Shown here one piece after another: positions 24,912 to 35,670 of a stretch of 64,000 bases of DNA. The notes beneath the pieces are model-generated. The model did not search any database. It worked only from the letters and a program-made list of their open reading frames with translations, and had not been told where the DNA came from. Each line of letters opens with the position of its first letter. Positions within the stretch are counted from its first letter, which is position 1. The translations under genes and the position numbers were made by a program. Origin of the DNA: Mycolicibacter senuensis (GTDB lineage Bacteria > Actinomycetota > Actinomycetes > Mycobacteriales > Mycobacteriaceae); NCBI RefSeq assembly GCF_002101885.1, contig NZ_LQPS01000043.1, positions 124,001 to 188,000 of the forward strand, read 5' to 3'.

Positions 24912-25919
24912 GTGAATGCCTTCGCCACCGCTATCGGCTCCTGGCCGGGCACCTCGGCGCGCCAGGCGGCCGAGGTGGTCGTCGGCGAGCTGGGCGCAAG
25001 CCTGGCCCACTTGGTGGAGTTGCCGGCCCGCGGGGTGGGCGCCGACCTGATCGGCCGGTCCGGCGCGCTGCTGGTCGACATCGCCATCGACACCGCCCCG
25101 CGCGGCTACCGGCTGGCCGCGCGCCCCGGCGCGGTGACCCGGCGGGCGGTCAGCCTGCTCGGCGAGGACACCGACGCCCTCGAAGAGGCCTGGGAGATCG
25201 GCGGCCTGCGTGGCAGCGGGCACCCGGTCAAGGTGCAGGCGCCCGGCCCGCTCACGCTGGCCGCACAACTGGAGTTGGCCAACGGGCACCGTGCCATCAC
25301 CGACCCGGGGGCACTGCGGGATCTGGCCGCCTCGCTGGCCGAGGGGCTGCGGGCGCACCGGGCCGAGCTGTGCCGCCGGCTCGACACGCAGGTGGTCGTG
25401 CAGCTCGACGAGCCGGTGCTGACCGCGGCGGTGACCGGAGGTCTGGCCGGGGTCACCTCGCTGAGCCCGGTACCGGCGATCGATGACGCGGTGGCCACTG
25501 CGTTGCTCGACGGCTGCGCCGATGCGGTGGGCGGCGAGGTGATCGTGCACAGCTGTGCTGCAGAGCTGCCGTGGAATGTTCTGCAGCCCAGTAAGATTGC
25601 CGCGTTGTCGCTGGACTGCACCGCGTTGGGGCCGGTCGACTACGACGGGATCGGCGCGTTCATCGAATCCGGTCGCACCGTGGTGTTCGGGCTGATTCCC
25701 GCGGTGCAGCCGGCACGACGACCCGCCGTCGACGAGATCGCCGCCGCGGCCGCCGCGATCACCGACCGGATCGGCTTCGCCCGCCCGGTGCTGGCCGAAC
25801 GGGTCGGCATCAGCCCGGTCTGCGGGCTGGCGGGCGCCACCACCGCGTGGGCACGCACCGCGGTCGGGCTGGTTCGGCAGGTGGGCGAGGTGCTGGCGGG
25901 TGACCCGGAGGCCATCTGA
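24912..25919 (+). CDS. MetE-like (cobalamin-independent methionine synthase family) C-terminal-domain protein, Rv3015c-like
   Basis: 335 residues, similar in size to Rv3015c. It resembles only the catalytic C-terminal barrel of MetE, whose full length is over 750 residues: ATAIGSWPGTSARQAA, VKVQAPGPLTLAAQLEL, VVVQLDEPVL, VIVHSCAAELPWNVL and ISPVCGLAGATTAW. The last two correspond to the zinc-ligand regions (His and Cys). Since the N-terminal folate domain is missing, it may use another methyl donor or a different thiol substrate. The GTG start is set by the -10 element 6 nt upstream. Confidence 0.8.
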   Translation: MNAFATAIGSWPGTSARQAAEVVVGELGASLAHLVELPARGVGADLIGRSGALLVDIAIDTAPRGYRLAARPGAVTRRAVSLLGEDTDALEEAWEIGGLRGSGHPVKVQAPGPLTLAAQLELANGHRAITDPGALRDLAASLAEGLRAHRAELCRRLDTQVVVQLDEPVLTAAVTGGLAGVTSLSPVPAIDDAVATALLDGCADAVGGEVIVHSCAAELPWNVLQPSKIAALSLDCTALGPVDYDGIGAFIESGRTVVFGLIPAVQPARRPAVDEIAAAAAAITDRIGFARPVLAERVGISPVCGLAGATTAWARTAVGLVRQVGEVLAGDPEAI

Positions 25920-25959
25920 CGCACCGCGCCAGGCCGAGGACGTCGAGGCTTAGTCCGGC

Positions 25960-26355
25960 TTAGTCCCCGTCCAGGAGCCGGATCAACCGCGGTGTAGCGG
26001 TCAGCCGAAACGAGGCGTCGACCAGCTCGCCGACCTCGCCCCAATCCACCGGGGCCGCACCGAAATTCAACCCCAGCCAGCCGGACGGCCCCAGGTACAT
26101 CGGATAGAAGAACCGCGAGTCTTGCTCCAGTGCCCGCCGCTCGGATTCGTCGACCTTGACCAACAGCGCGTGCGGGTAGCGCACCATCTCCCCGGTGGCC
26201 TTGGTGCTACCTCCGTAGATCGCGAACATCTTGGGGGCGCAGAACACCGGGCGGCCGTGCGAGACCTTCTCGACGGCTTCGGGAAAGCCCAGCGCGATGC
26301 GGCGCAGCTCCGCCAGGCCCGGGTCGTCATCGCGGAACATGATCGGGTGTGGCAT
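25960..26355 (-). CDS. MmcQ/YjbR-family protein
   Basis: 131 residues of the YjbR/MmcQ fold, related to CyaY-like folds. It shows ALGFPEAVEKVSHGRPVFCAP, KMFAIYGGS, HALLVKVDESERRAL, FFYPMYLGPSGWLGL and WGEVGELVDASFRLTA near the end. Members are thought to bind nucleic acid or metals, but the function is not established. The ATG at 26355 lies 6 nt after a minus-strand TACCCT -10. It is divergent from ligA. Confidence 0.8.
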   Translation of the reverse strand: MPHPIMFRDDDPGLAELRRIALGFPEAVEKVSHGRPVFCAPKMFAIYGGSTKATGEMVRYPHALLVKVDESERRALEQDSRFFYPMYLGPSGWLGLNFGAAPVDWGEVGELVDASFRLTATPRLIRLLDGD

Positions 26356-26361
26356 GCCGAC

Positions 26362-28467
<2,106 letters not shown>

Positions 28468-28473
28468 CTCCGA

Positions 28474-29139
28474 TTAGCTCAGCAGCGTCGCCACGATCCC
28501 GGCGAGGTAACCCAACCGCGCCACCTCGGCAGGCAGGAACGGCGGGCCGCCGGTGCGGCCCAGCACGATCGCGGTGCGCGGGTCTCCCAGCGGGGCGGCC
28601 AGCAGCGCGGTGTCCATCTCCCGCCACACCGCGGGCACCCAGTCGGCGGTGTTGTCCAGGACGGTGGCGCGCTCGAGCGGCAGCCATGGCACCGCACCGA
28701 CGTCGGTCTCGGGAGTGCCCGCACTGCCCGCGAGCCGGCGGAACCCGGCAGCGGACCCGTCGGCGCGCAACACCGTGCACCAGCTGACCCGCAGCACCCG
28801 CGGTGCTGCGTCGGCCAACTTCTGCAGCTTGGCTCGACGGTCACCGGCCGCCGCGACGTGGTCGATCAGCTCGAGCTCGCGGTGCGCCTCCAGCAACCCG
28901 GTGTGTGGGCGAACGCTGTGCACCCGGATGCCCTCCAGGCGCTCGGCGGCGGTGATCAGCACATCGGGCATCGCTCCGGGAGGCAACTCGACGACCAGGT
29001 CATCGATCGCCGATCCGGAGCCGCGCTCGATGACGTCCAGCGACAAGATGTCGGCTCCCACCGAGCCCAGCGCCACCGCCAGCGAGCCGAGGCTGCCGGG
29101 GCGGTCGTCGAGTTCGACGCGCAACAGATAGGAAGACAC
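28474..29139 (-). CDS. ACT-domain protein (Rv3013-like)
   Basis: 221 residues. The N-terminal ACT domain (SYLLRVELDDRPGSLGSLAVALGSVGADILSLDVIER) is the amino-acid-binding fold. The C-terminal half (about 85-221) is unrecognised but conserved with Rv3013. It is probably a regulatory or amino-acid-sensing protein. It ends 7 bases from the ligA stop (convergent) and is divergent from gatC. GTG 29139 is the start. Confidence 0.8.
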   Translation of the reverse strand: MSSYLLRVELDDRPGSLGSLAVALGSVGADILSLDVIERGSGSAIDDLVVELPPGAMPDVLITAAERLEGIRVHSVRPHTGLLEAHRELELIDHVAAAGDRRAKLQKLADAAPRVLRVSWCTVLRADGSAAGFRRLAGSAGTPETDVGAVPWLPLERATVLDNTADWVPAVWREMDTALLAAPLGDPRTAIVLGRTGGPPFLPAEVARLGYLAGIVATLLS

Positions 29140-29182
29140 GGCAAAACTGTCCCACAGTGGCCGCACCGAAAGTGACGCCGAC

Positions 29183-29188
29183 TAGTCT
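29183..29188 (+). promoter_or_regulatory. -10 element (TAGTCT) of gatC-gatA
   Basis: TAGTCT ends 8 nt before the gatC GTG at 29197. It fits TANNNT and suggests leaderless transcription of the operon. Confidence 0.4.
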
Positions 29189-29196
29189 TGCCAGTC

Positions 29197-29496
29197 GTGC
29201 CCCAGATCTCCCGTGACGACGTCGCCCACCTGGCCCGGTTGGCCCGGCTGGCGCTGACCGACGACGAACTGGACGGCTTCGCCGGCCAGCTGGATGCGAT
29301 CCTGACCCATGTCAGCACGATTGCGGCCGTAGACGTCACCGGCGTCGAGGCCACCGACAACCCGCTCAAGGCCGTCAACGTCACCCGGCCGGACGAGATC
29401 GTGCCGGGTCTGACCCAGGAGCAGGCGCTGGCGGCTGCTCCGCGCGTCGCCGAGAACCGGTTCGCCGTCCCGCAGATCCTGGGGGAGAGCCGGTGA
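29197..29496 (+). CDS. gatC: Aspartyl/glutamyl-tRNA amidotransferase subunit C
   Basis: 99 residues, equal to M. tuberculosis GatC. It has [34 protein letters not shown] and the C-terminal [15 protein letters not shown] and NRFAVPQIL, which wrap round GatA. It stabilises the GatCAB complex that converts Glu-tRNA(Gln) and Asp-tRNA(Asn). The stop overlaps the gatA start (GTGA). Confidence 0.95.
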   Translation: MPQISRDDVAHLARLARLALTDDELDGFAGQLDAILTHVSTIAAVDVTGVEATDNPLKAVNVTRPDEIVPGLTQEQALAAAPRVAENRFAVPQILGESR

Positions 29497-30974
29497 GCGA
29501 GCTGATCCGGTCCGACGCGACCACCCTGGCGGCTCGGATCGCCGCCGGTGAGGTGTCCTCGGTCGAAGTCACCCAAGCGCATCTGGACCAGATTGCGGCG
29601 ACCGACGAACGCTACGGCGCCTTCCTGCACGTCGGCGCCGAGGAAGCGCTGGCCGCCGCTGCGGCCGCCGACAAGGCCATCGCCGCCGGCGAGGCGCCCT
29701 CACCGCTGGCGGGCGTGCCGCTGGCTCTCAAGGACGTGTTCACCACCGTGGACGCGCCCACCACGTGCGGATCGAAAATCCTGGAGGGCTGGCAGCCCCC
29801 TTACGACGCGACCGTCACCGCCCGGCTGCGGGCAGCCGGTATCCCGATCCTGGGCAAGACCAACATGGACGAGTTCGCGATGGGCTCCTCCACCGAGAAC
29901 TCCGCCTACGGCCCCACCCGCAACCCGTGGGACGTCGAGCGGGTGCCGGGCGGGTCCGGCGGCGGCAGTGCCGCGGCGCTGGCGGCGTTTCAGGCGCCGC
30001 TGGCCATCGGCACCGACACCGGCGGCTCGATCCGCCAGCCGGCCGCACTGACCGCCACCGTCGGGGTCAAACCCACCTACGGCACCGTAAGCCGTTACGG
30101 CCTGGTGGCGTGTGCGTCGTCGCTCGACCAGGGCGGCCCGTGCGCCCGCACCGTCGCCGACACCGCGCTGCTGCATGCGGTGATCGCCGGGCACGACCCG
30201 CGTGATTCCACCTCGCTGGACGCTCCGGTGCCCGACGTCGTGGCCGCCGCGCGCGCCGGGGCCACCGGGGATTTGTCGGGCGTGCGGATCGGGGTGGTGC
30301 GCCAGCTGCACAGCGGGGAGGGCTACCAGCCCGGTGTGCTGGCGTCGTTCAACGCCGCCGTCGAACAGTTGACTGCGCTGGGCGCCCAGATCTCCGAGGT
30401 GGACTGCCCGCACTTCGATTACTCGCTGTCCGCCTACTACCTGATCCTGCCCTCGGAGGTCTCGTCCAACCTGGCGCGCTTCGACGCGATGCGCTTCGGG
30501 TTGCGGGTCGGCGACGACGGCAGCCACAGCGCCGAGGAGGTGATGGCGCTGACCCGCGCGGCCGGCTTCGGTCCCGAGGTCAAGCGCCGCATCATGCTCG
30601 GCACCTACGCGCTGTCGGCGGGCTACTACGACGCCTACTACAACCAGGCGCAGAAGGTGCGCACCCTGATCGCCCGCGACCTGGACACCGCCTATGAGTC
30701 CGTCGACGTGCTGATCTCGCCCACCACGCCCACCACGGCGTTCCGGCTCGGCGAGAAGGTCGACGACCCGCTGGCGATGTACCTGTTCGACCTGTGCACC
30801 CTGCCGCTGAATCTGGCCGGGCACTGCGGCATGTCGGTGCCGTCCGGGCTGTCCGGCGACGACGGGCTGCCGGTGGGTCTGCAGATCATGGCGCCGGCGC
30901 TGGCCGATGACCGGCTTTACCGGGTGGGCGCGGCCTATGAGGCCGCTCGCGGCGCACTGCCGGCGCCGCTCTGA
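29493..30974 (+). CDS. gatA: Aspartyl/glutamyl-tRNA amidotransferase subunit A
   Basis: 493 residues of the amidase-signature family. The catalytic Ser-cisSer-Lys triad is visible: Lys in [11 protein letters not shown], cis-Ser in [13 protein letters not shown] and the nucleophile in [11 protein letters not shown]. It hydrolyses glutamine to supply ammonia to GatB. Coupled to gatC by overlap. gatB is separated by about 2.9 kb. Confidence 0.97.
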   Translation: MSELIRSDATTLAARIAAGEVSSVEVTQAHLDQIAATDERYGAFLHVGAEEALAAAAAADKAIAAGEAPSPLAGVPLALKDVFTTVDAPTTCGSKILEGWQPPYDATVTARLRAAGIPILGKTNMDEFAMGSSTENSAYGPTRNPWDVERVPGGSGGGSAAALAAFQAPLAIGTDTGGSIRQPAALTATVGVKPTYGTVSRYGLVACASSLDQGGPCARTVADTALLHAVIAGHDPRDSTSLDAPVPDVVAAARAGATGDLSGVRIGVVRQLHSGEGYQPGVLASFNAAVEQLTALGAQISEVDCPHFDYSLSAYYLILPSEVSSNLARFDAMRFGLRVGDDGSHSAEEVMALTRAAGFGPEVKRRIMLGTYALSAGYYDAYYNQAQKVRTLIARDLDTAYESVDVLISPTTPTTAFRLGEKVDDPLAMYLFDLCTLPLNLAGHCGMSVPSGLSGDDGLPVGLQIMAPALADDRLYRVGAAYEAARGALPAPL

Positions 30975-30990
30975 GGGCGATTTTCTTCCG

Positions 30991-30996
30991 TACCCT
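30991..30996 (+). promoter_or_regulatory. -10 element (TACCCT) of the amphi-Trp gene
   Basis: TACCCT ends 6 nt before the ATG at 31003, spacing typical of a leaderless start. Confidence 0.45.
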
Positions 30997-31002
30997 GGGA
31001 AT

Positions 31003-31239
31003 ATGGCTGAAGAGACGATTCACGAGGAAGAACGGATGATGACCCGGGCGGAGGCCGCGGCGGACCTGCGTCGGCTGGCCGACGAACTGGAGGCCGGGAC
31101 GATCTCCTACGGAACCGGCGGCAGCCTCGAGGTTCCCGAGGCGCTGGAGCGCGAGATCGAGATCGAGCGCGAGGACAAGGGCACCAGCATCAAATACCAG
31201 GTCGAATTCGAGTTGGAGTGGTCTGTTCCCAAGGTCTGA
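31003..31239 (+). CDS. Amphi-Trp domain-containing small protein
   Basis: 78 residues, strongly acidic. It shows the amphi-Trp pattern: an N-terminal helix (RAEAAADLRRLADELEAG), a beta hairpin (LEVPEALEREIEIERED) and a C-terminal strand with the key Trp (YQVEFELEWSV). Proteins of this family are small and of unknown role. It sits between gatA and pfkA with its own -10 element. Confidence 0.75.
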   Translation: MAEETIHEEERMMTRAEAAADLRRLADELEAGTISYGTGGSLEVPEALEREIEIEREDKGTSIKYQVEFELEWSVPKV

Positions 31240-31287
31240 TCCGGGCAATGGGAAAACCGGTGGCCGCCCACCGGGCAAGATGGGGGC

Positions 31288-32319
31288 ATGCGGATCGGAG
31301 TCCTCACCGGTGGCGGTGACTGTCCCGGGCTGAACGCGGTGATCAGGGCGGTGGTACGCACCTGCGATGCGCGGTACGGCTCGTCGGTGGTCGGCTTTCA
31401 GGACGGCTGGCGCGGCCTGCTGGAGAACCGGCGTATCCAGCTGGCCAACGACGACCGCAACGATCGGCTGCTGGCCAAGGGCGGCACCATGCTCGGCACC
31501 GCCCGGGTGAACCCGGACAAGTTGCGTGCCGGGCTGGACCAGGTCAAGGCGACCCTCGACGACAACGGCATCGACGTGCTCATCCCGATCGGCGGGGAGG
31601 GCACCCTGACCGCGGCGCACTGGCTGTCCCAGGAGAATGTCCCGGTGGTCGGGGTGCCCAAGACCATCGACAACGACATCGACTGCACCGACGTCACTTT
31701 CGGGCACGACACCGCGCTGGAGGTCGCCACCGAGGCCATCGACCGGTTGCATTCGACTGCCGAATCCCACCAGCGGGTCATGCTGGTCGAGGTGATGGGG
31801 CGCCATGCCGGCTGGATAGCACTGAACGCCGGGCTGGCATCCGGCGCGCACATGACGCTGATCCCCGAGCAGCCGTTCGATGTCGAAGAAGTGTGCCGGC
31901 TGGTCAAGCAACGCTTCCAGCACGGCTCGTCGCACTTCATCTGCGTCGTTGCCGAAGGGGCCAAACCCGCGGCCGGGTCGATGGAACTGCGCTCCGGCGG
32001 GATCGATGAGTTCGGCCACGAGCGATTCACCGGGGTCGCCGCCCAGTTGGCCGTCGAGATCGAGCGCCGTGTCAAGAAGGAAGTGCGCACCACCGTGCTC
32101 GGCCACGTGCAGCGGGGCGGCACCCCGACCGCCTACGACCGGGTGCTGGCAACCCGGTTCGGTGTCAATGCCGCCGACGCCGCCCACGCCGGCGAGTACG
32201 GGATGATGGTGTCGCTTCGCGGCCAGGAGATCGGTCGGGTGGCGCTGGCCGACGCGGTGCGCCAGCTCAAGGTGGTGCCGCAGAGCCGCTACGACGACGC
32301 GGCGGCGTTCTTCGGGTAG
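31288..32319 (+). CDS. pfkA: 6-phosphofructokinase, group III type
   Basis: 343 residues. ATP/phosphoryl motif [36 protein letters not shown] with the catalytic Asp, [10 protein letters not shown] and HVQRGG for fructose-6-phosphate. The residue after the acid in GGEGT is Gly, which in this family favours ATP over pyrophosphate (PPi enzymes have Asp). It catalyses the committed step of glycolysis. The ATG at 31288 has no clear Shine-Dalgarno. Confidence 0.95.
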   Translation: MRIGVLTGGGDCPGLNAVIRAVVRTCDARYGSSVVGFQDGWRGLLENRRIQLANDDRNDRLLAKGGTMLGTARVNPDKLRAGLDQVKATLDDNGIDVLIPIGGEGTLTAAHWLSQENVPVVGVPKTIDNDIDCTDVTFGHDTALEVATEAIDRLHSTAESHQRVMLVEVMGRHAGWIALNAGLASGAHMTLIPEQPFDVEEVCRLVKQRFQHGSSHFICVVAEGAKPAAGSMELRSGGIDEFGHERFTGVAAQLAVEIERRVKKEVRTTVLGHVQRGGTPTAYDRVLATRFGVNAADAAHAGEYGMMVSLRGQEIGRVALADAVRQLKVVPQSRYDDAAAFFG

Positions 32320-32424
32320 CCCGCGTTTGTGCACGGTCTATTGGGGCAATAGTCACCGAATGGTCGCCGGATGTTCGGTGGACTACTGTTCGCTTGCCGG
32401 GTGGACGAAGGTTGGGGGGCCGGA

Positions 32425-32778
32425 ATGGGAAAGCTGTCGCGGACGGCCACCGCGCTGGGGGCGCTGCCGATCGGCTTTGTGCTGGCCGCACCGGCTCACG
32501 GGATCGGCGACGCGGTAAGCGATTACGTCGCCGATCACGGTGGCGAGGTCTGTGCGTTCATGGACGACCAGCCCAATCTGGCCGGGGTCAAGGGCGCGGT
32601 CAACCACATCCTGGGGACCAGCGGGCTGCCCGAGAACCAGACAGGCCGCATGCTGGCCGGATCGGTGACCGTGGACTGTCCCGAATACGGCGGCCTGGTC
32701 GACGAATTCGTCCGGTATGTCCAACGCCGCCAGCAGCAGCAGCAGAACGGCGGTATCGGCGCCGTGCTCGGCTACTGA
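32425..32778 (+). CDS. Small secreted protein, DUF732-like
   Basis: 117 residues. The N-terminus KLSRTATALGALPIGFVLAAPAHG is a signal peptide. The mature part has two cysteines (GEVCAFMDD and TVDCPEYGG) likely forming a disulfide, and ends in a Gln-rich tail RRQQQQQNGG. The pattern resembles mycobacterial DUF732 secreted proteins but the match is loose. GGGGGG five bases before the ATG supports this start over GTG 32401. Function unknown. Confidence 0.6.
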   Translation: MGKLSRTATALGALPIGFVLAAPAHGIGDAVSDYVADHGGEVCAFMDDQPNLAGVKGAVNHILGTSGLPENQTGRMLAGSVTVDCPEYGGLVDEFVRYVQRRQQQQQNGGIGAVLGY

Positions 32779-32782
32779 CGCT

Positions 32783-33169
32783 TCACAGCTCGCCCGGGTC
32801 ATCGGGCACATCAACGGCGTAGGCGCGCAACACATCCAGCGAAACCACGTCGAGGGTGCGTTCATGGGTGGCGGCCAGCACCACCGGGGCCGCACGGCCG
32901 TCTCGGTGCGCCCGCAACCAGTTCAGCGCGGTGACACACCAGCGATCACCGGGGGTCAGCCCGGGGAATCGGTAGGCCGGCATCGGCGTGGACAGGTCGT
33001 TGCCGATCGAGCGCTGATGCTCGAGGAACTCGCCGGTCACCACCGCGCAGATGGTGTGCAGTCCGAGGTCCTCCGGTCCGGACGAGCAGCAGCCGTCGCG
33101 GTAGAAGCCGGTGACGGGGTCGCTGCCGCACGGCTCCAGCGGGCCGCCCAGTACGTTGCGCTCAGCCAT
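32783..33169 (-). CDS. DUF2237 family protein
   Basis: 128 residues matching the DUF2237 family: NVLGGPLEPCGSDPVTGFYRDGCC, DLGLHTICAVVTGEFLEHQRSIGNDLSTP, PGDRWCVTALNW and HERTLDVVSLDVL. The family is widespread and uncharacterised, and its conserved Cys and His residues hint at metal binding. The ATG at 33169 lies 6 nt from a minus-strand TACCGT -10, so it appears leaderless. Divergent from the TenA gene. Confidence 0.85.
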   Translation of the reverse strand: MAERNVLGGPLEPCGSDPVTGFYRDGCCSSGPEDLGLHTICAVVTGEFLEHQRSIGNDLSTPMPAYRFPGLTPGDRWCVTALNWLRAHRDGRAAPVVLAATHERTLDVVSLDVLRAYAVDVPDDPGEL

Positions 33170-33175
33170 GGCCAA

Positions 33176-33196
33176 ACGGTACCGCCCGGTTAGCCT
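33176..33196. promoter_or_regulatory. Divergent leaderless promoters, DUF2237 gene and tenA-like gene
   Basis: Minus-strand TACCGT (33176-33181) lies 6 nt from the ATG at 33169. Plus-strand TAGCCT (33191-33196) lies 5 nt from the ATG at 33202. Confidence 0.45.
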
Positions 33197-33201
33197 GAGG
33201 C

Positions 33202-33870
33202 ATGGCAGACCGTATGCGCGACGTGCTCTGGGCCGGTATCGCCGAGATCTACCGGCGAATCTGCGAACACCCCTTCATCACCGGGCTGACCGACGGGTCG
33301 TTGGCGCACGACCGATTCCGCTACTACATCGCCCAGGACGCCCACTACCTGCGGGCCTACGCCCGGGCACTCGCCGGCTGCGCGGCCAAAGCGCCGGTTG
33401 AAGCGGAGCTGACGATGTTCGTCGAGCATGCCGGGGTGGCGCTCGGCGCCGAGCGTGACCTGCACACCGGGCTGCTCACCGAACTGGGAACGGACGCCCA
33501 GCGGGCCGCAGCGCTGCCGATCGCCCCGACAACGCAGGCCTACGCGAGCTACCTGCTGGCCGTCACCGGATCGGGCTCCTACGCCGAAGCCGTCGCAGCG
33601 GTGCTGCCCTGCTACTGGGTCTACGCGCGGGTCGGCGAACACCTACAGCGCCACGGTTCACCGGAGCCGCTGTTCCAACGCTGGATCGACACCTATGCCG
33701 GCCAGGATTTCCAGGCCGTGGTCGATGAGGTGCTCGCCGTCGCCGACGGGATCGGCGCGCAGGCGTCGCCGGCCACGCAGGAATTGATGCGGCGGCATTT
33801 CCACACCAGCGCGCGCTACGAGTGGATGTTCTTCGACGCCGCCCACCGGATGGAGGACTGGCCGGTGTGA
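33202..33870 (+). CDS. tenA: TenA/thiaminase II-family protein
   Basis: 222 residues, all-helical TenA fold. Family marks are ICEHPFITGLTDGSL, FRYYIAQDAHYLRAYARALA, the catalytic-cysteine region LPCYWVYARVGEHL, FQRWIDTYAGQDF and the C-terminal TSARYEWMFFDAAHRMEDWP. TenA proteins hydrolyse 5-aminomethyl-4-amino-2-methylpyrimidine for thiamin salvage. It stands alone, not near thi genes, and ends 24 bases before gatB. Confidence 0.85.
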   Translation: MADRMRDVLWAGIAEIYRRICEHPFITGLTDGSLAHDRFRYYIAQDAHYLRAYARALAGCAAKAPVEAELTMFVEHAGVALGAERDLHTGLLTELGTDAQRAAALPIAPTTQAYASYLLAVTGSGSYAEAVAAVLPCYWVYARVGEHLQRHGSPEPLFQRWIDTYAGQDFQAVVDEVLAVADGIGAQASPATQELMRRHFHTSARYEWMFFDAAHRMEDWPV

Positions 33871-33880
33871 CCCGGTCACC

Positions 33881-33886
33881 TAGACT
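33881..33886 (+). promoter_or_regulatory. -10 element (TAGACT) of gatB
   Basis: TAGACT ends 8 nt before the gatB ATG at 33895 and fits TANNNT, suggesting transcription separate from tenA. Confidence 0.4.
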
Positions 33887-33894
33887 TTCCTTCC

Positions 33895-35397
33895 ATGACC
33901 GCTGCTGTCGCCGAACTGCTCGACTACGACGACGTCGTCGCCCGCTTCGACCCGGTGCTGGGCCTGGAGGTACACGTCGAACTGTCCACGGCCACCAAGA
34001 TGTTCTGTGGCTGCTCGACCGAATTCGGCGCCGAACCCAACACCCAGGTGTGTCCGGTGTGTCTCGGGCTGCCCGGTTCGCTGCCGGTGCTCAACGCCGT
34101 CGGTGTGGAGTCCGCGATCCGGATCGGGCTGGCACTCAACTGTGAGATCGCCTCCTGGTGCCGGTTCGCCCGCAAGAACTACTTCTATCCCGACCAGCCG
34201 AAGAACTACCAGATCTCCCAGTACGACGAGCCGATCGCGTTCAACGGCTACCTGGACGTGCCGCTCGACGACGGCACGATCTGGCGGGTGGACATCGAGC
34301 GCGCCCACATGGAGGAGGACACCGGCAAGCTCACCCACGTGGGCAGCGACACCGGCCGCATCGAGGGCGCCAGCGAATCACTGGTCGACTACAACCGGGC
34401 CGGCGTCCCGCTGATCGAGATCGTCACCAAGCCGATCACCGGAGCCGGCGAGCGCGCCCCGCAGATCGCCCGGGCATATGTGACCGCGCTGCGGGACCTG
34501 CTGCGCTCGCTGGATGTCTCCGATGTGCGGATGGATCAGGGCTCGATGCGCTGCGACGCCAACGTCTCGCTGATGCCCACCGGGGCAACCGAATTCGGAA
34601 CCCGCACCGAGACCAAGAACGTCAACTCACTGAAGAGCGTCGAGGTGGCCGTCAGCTACGAGATGCGCCGCCAGGGTGCGGTGCTCACCGGCGGCGGCAT
34701 CGTCATCCAGGAGACCCGGCACTTCCACGAGGCCGGTTACACCAGCCCCGGACGGACCAAGGAGACCGCCGAGGACTACCGCTATTTCCCTGAGCCCGAC
34801 TTGGAGCCGGTGGCGCCGAGCGCCGAACTCGTGGAACGGCTGCGCGGCACCATCGGAGAGCTGCCGTGGCTGGCCCGCAAGAAGATTCAAGACGAATGGG
34901 GCGTCTCCGACGAGGTGATGCGCGATCTGGTCAACGCGGGTGCGGTCGAGTTGGTGGCGGCCACCGTGGCGGCCGGGGCGGGCAGCGAGGCGGCTCGGGC
35001 CTGGTGGGGAAACTTCCTGGTGCAAAAGGCCAACGAGACGGGTGTCGAACTCGACGCGCTGGCGATCAGCCCGAAGCAGGTCGCCGAGGTGGTGGCGTTG
35101 GTGGATTCGGGCAAGCTGTCCAACAAGCTGGCCCGCCAGGTGGTCGAGGGGGTGCTGGCCGGTGAGGGTGAACCCGAGCAGGTGATGACCGACCGTGGCC
35201 TGGTCGTGGTGCGAGACGATTCGGTGATCCAGGCGGCGATCGACGAGGCGCTGGCCGCCAATCCCGATGTGGCCGAGAAGATCCGGGGCGGCAAGGTGCA
35301 GGCGGCCGGTGCGATTGTGGGTGCGGTGATGAAAGCCACCAAGGGTCAGGCCGATGCCGCTCGGGTCCGAGAGTTGGTACTGGCGGCCTGCGGGTAG
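33895..35397 (+). CDS. gatB: Aspartyl/glutamyl-tRNA amidotransferase subunit B
   Basis: 500 residues. [22 protein letters not shown], the zinc-site cysteines (CGC and CPVCLG), [27 protein letters not shown] and the C-terminal YqeY-like tail ([32 protein letters not shown]) are all present. It is the kinase and transamidation subunit that activates and amidates Glu-tRNA(Gln)/Asp-tRNA(Asn). Convergent with the small minus-strand frame that follows. Confidence 0.97.
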   Translation: MTAAVAELLDYDDVVARFDPVLGLEVHVELSTATKMFCGCSTEFGAEPNTQVCPVCLGLPGSLPVLNAVGVESAIRIGLALNCEIASWCRFARKNYFYPDQPKNYQISQYDEPIAFNGYLDVPLDDGTIWRVDIERAHMEEDTGKLTHVGSDTGRIEGASESLVDYNRAGVPLIEIVTKPITGAGERAPQIARAYVTALRDLLRSLDVSDVRMDQGSMRCDANVSLMPTGATEFGTRTETKNVNSLKSVEVAVSYEMRRQGAVLTGGGIVIQETRHFHEAGYTSPGRTKETAEDYRYFPEPDLEPVAPSAELVERLRGTIGELPWLARKKIQDEWGVSDEVMRDLVNAGAVELVAATVAAGAGSEAARAWWGNFLVQKANETGVELDALAISPKQVAEVVALVDSGKLSNKLARQVVEGVLAGEGEPEQVMTDRGLVVVRDDSVIQAAIDEALAANPDVAEKIRGGKVQAAGAIVGAVMKATKGQADAARVRELVLAACG

Positions 35398-35407
35398 CCG
35401 CGAGGCG

Positions 35408-35506
35408 TCAGCCGGAGACGCCGCCGTTGATCTGCTGCGGCCTGCGAGCCGGCGGGTGGTTCCAGTGTTCGAAGATGAACTGCAGCCACCGAACGTCGAT
35501 CAACAT
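35408..35506 (-). CDS. Possible 32-residue small protein with overlapping 5-codon upstream ORF
   Basis: The minus strand encodes MLIDVRWLQFIFEHWNHPP followed by ARRPQQINGGVSG. The first half is aromatic and amphipathic, the tail basic and polar. A mini-ORF (MTTQC, stop) begins 12 bases upstream at 35518 and its stop overlaps the start in ATGTTGA, so translation would be coupled. A GGGAAAAGG purine run precedes both. The frame lies beyond the terminator of the GjpA-like gene, so it needs its own promoter. It could be a regulatory or membrane-active micropeptide, or chance. Confidence 0.35.
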   Translation of the reverse strand: MLIDVRWLQFIFEHWNHPPARRPQQINGGVSG

Positions 35507-35618
35507 TGTGTCGTCATCCTTTTCCCTAGATGACTCCCAAGGTAGGCCGGATATTTAAGGCGGTCGGGCGGGGTCGGTAAAGCTTTGGTGAGAACCGATC
35601 CGGCGGCGTCGACAACGA

Positions 35619-35652
35619 CAGTGGCCCCCTTCGGGATCGAAAGGGGCCACTG
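35619..35652 (-). terminator. Intrinsic terminator of the GjpA-like gene
   Basis: CAGTGGCCCCCTTCG and CGAAAGGGGCCACTG form a near-perfect 15-bp stem 19 bases past the stop on the minus strand. Its core, AGTGGCCCC/GGGGCCACT, recurs in the terminator at 47031. Confidence 0.7.
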
Positions 35653-35670
35653 CCGCGCCGGGGGAAGGTC

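Noticed and set aside
32425-32778. Possible PE or ESX-type small protein
   Set aside because: It has an N-terminal signal peptide, two Cys and no WxG or Pro-Glu motif.
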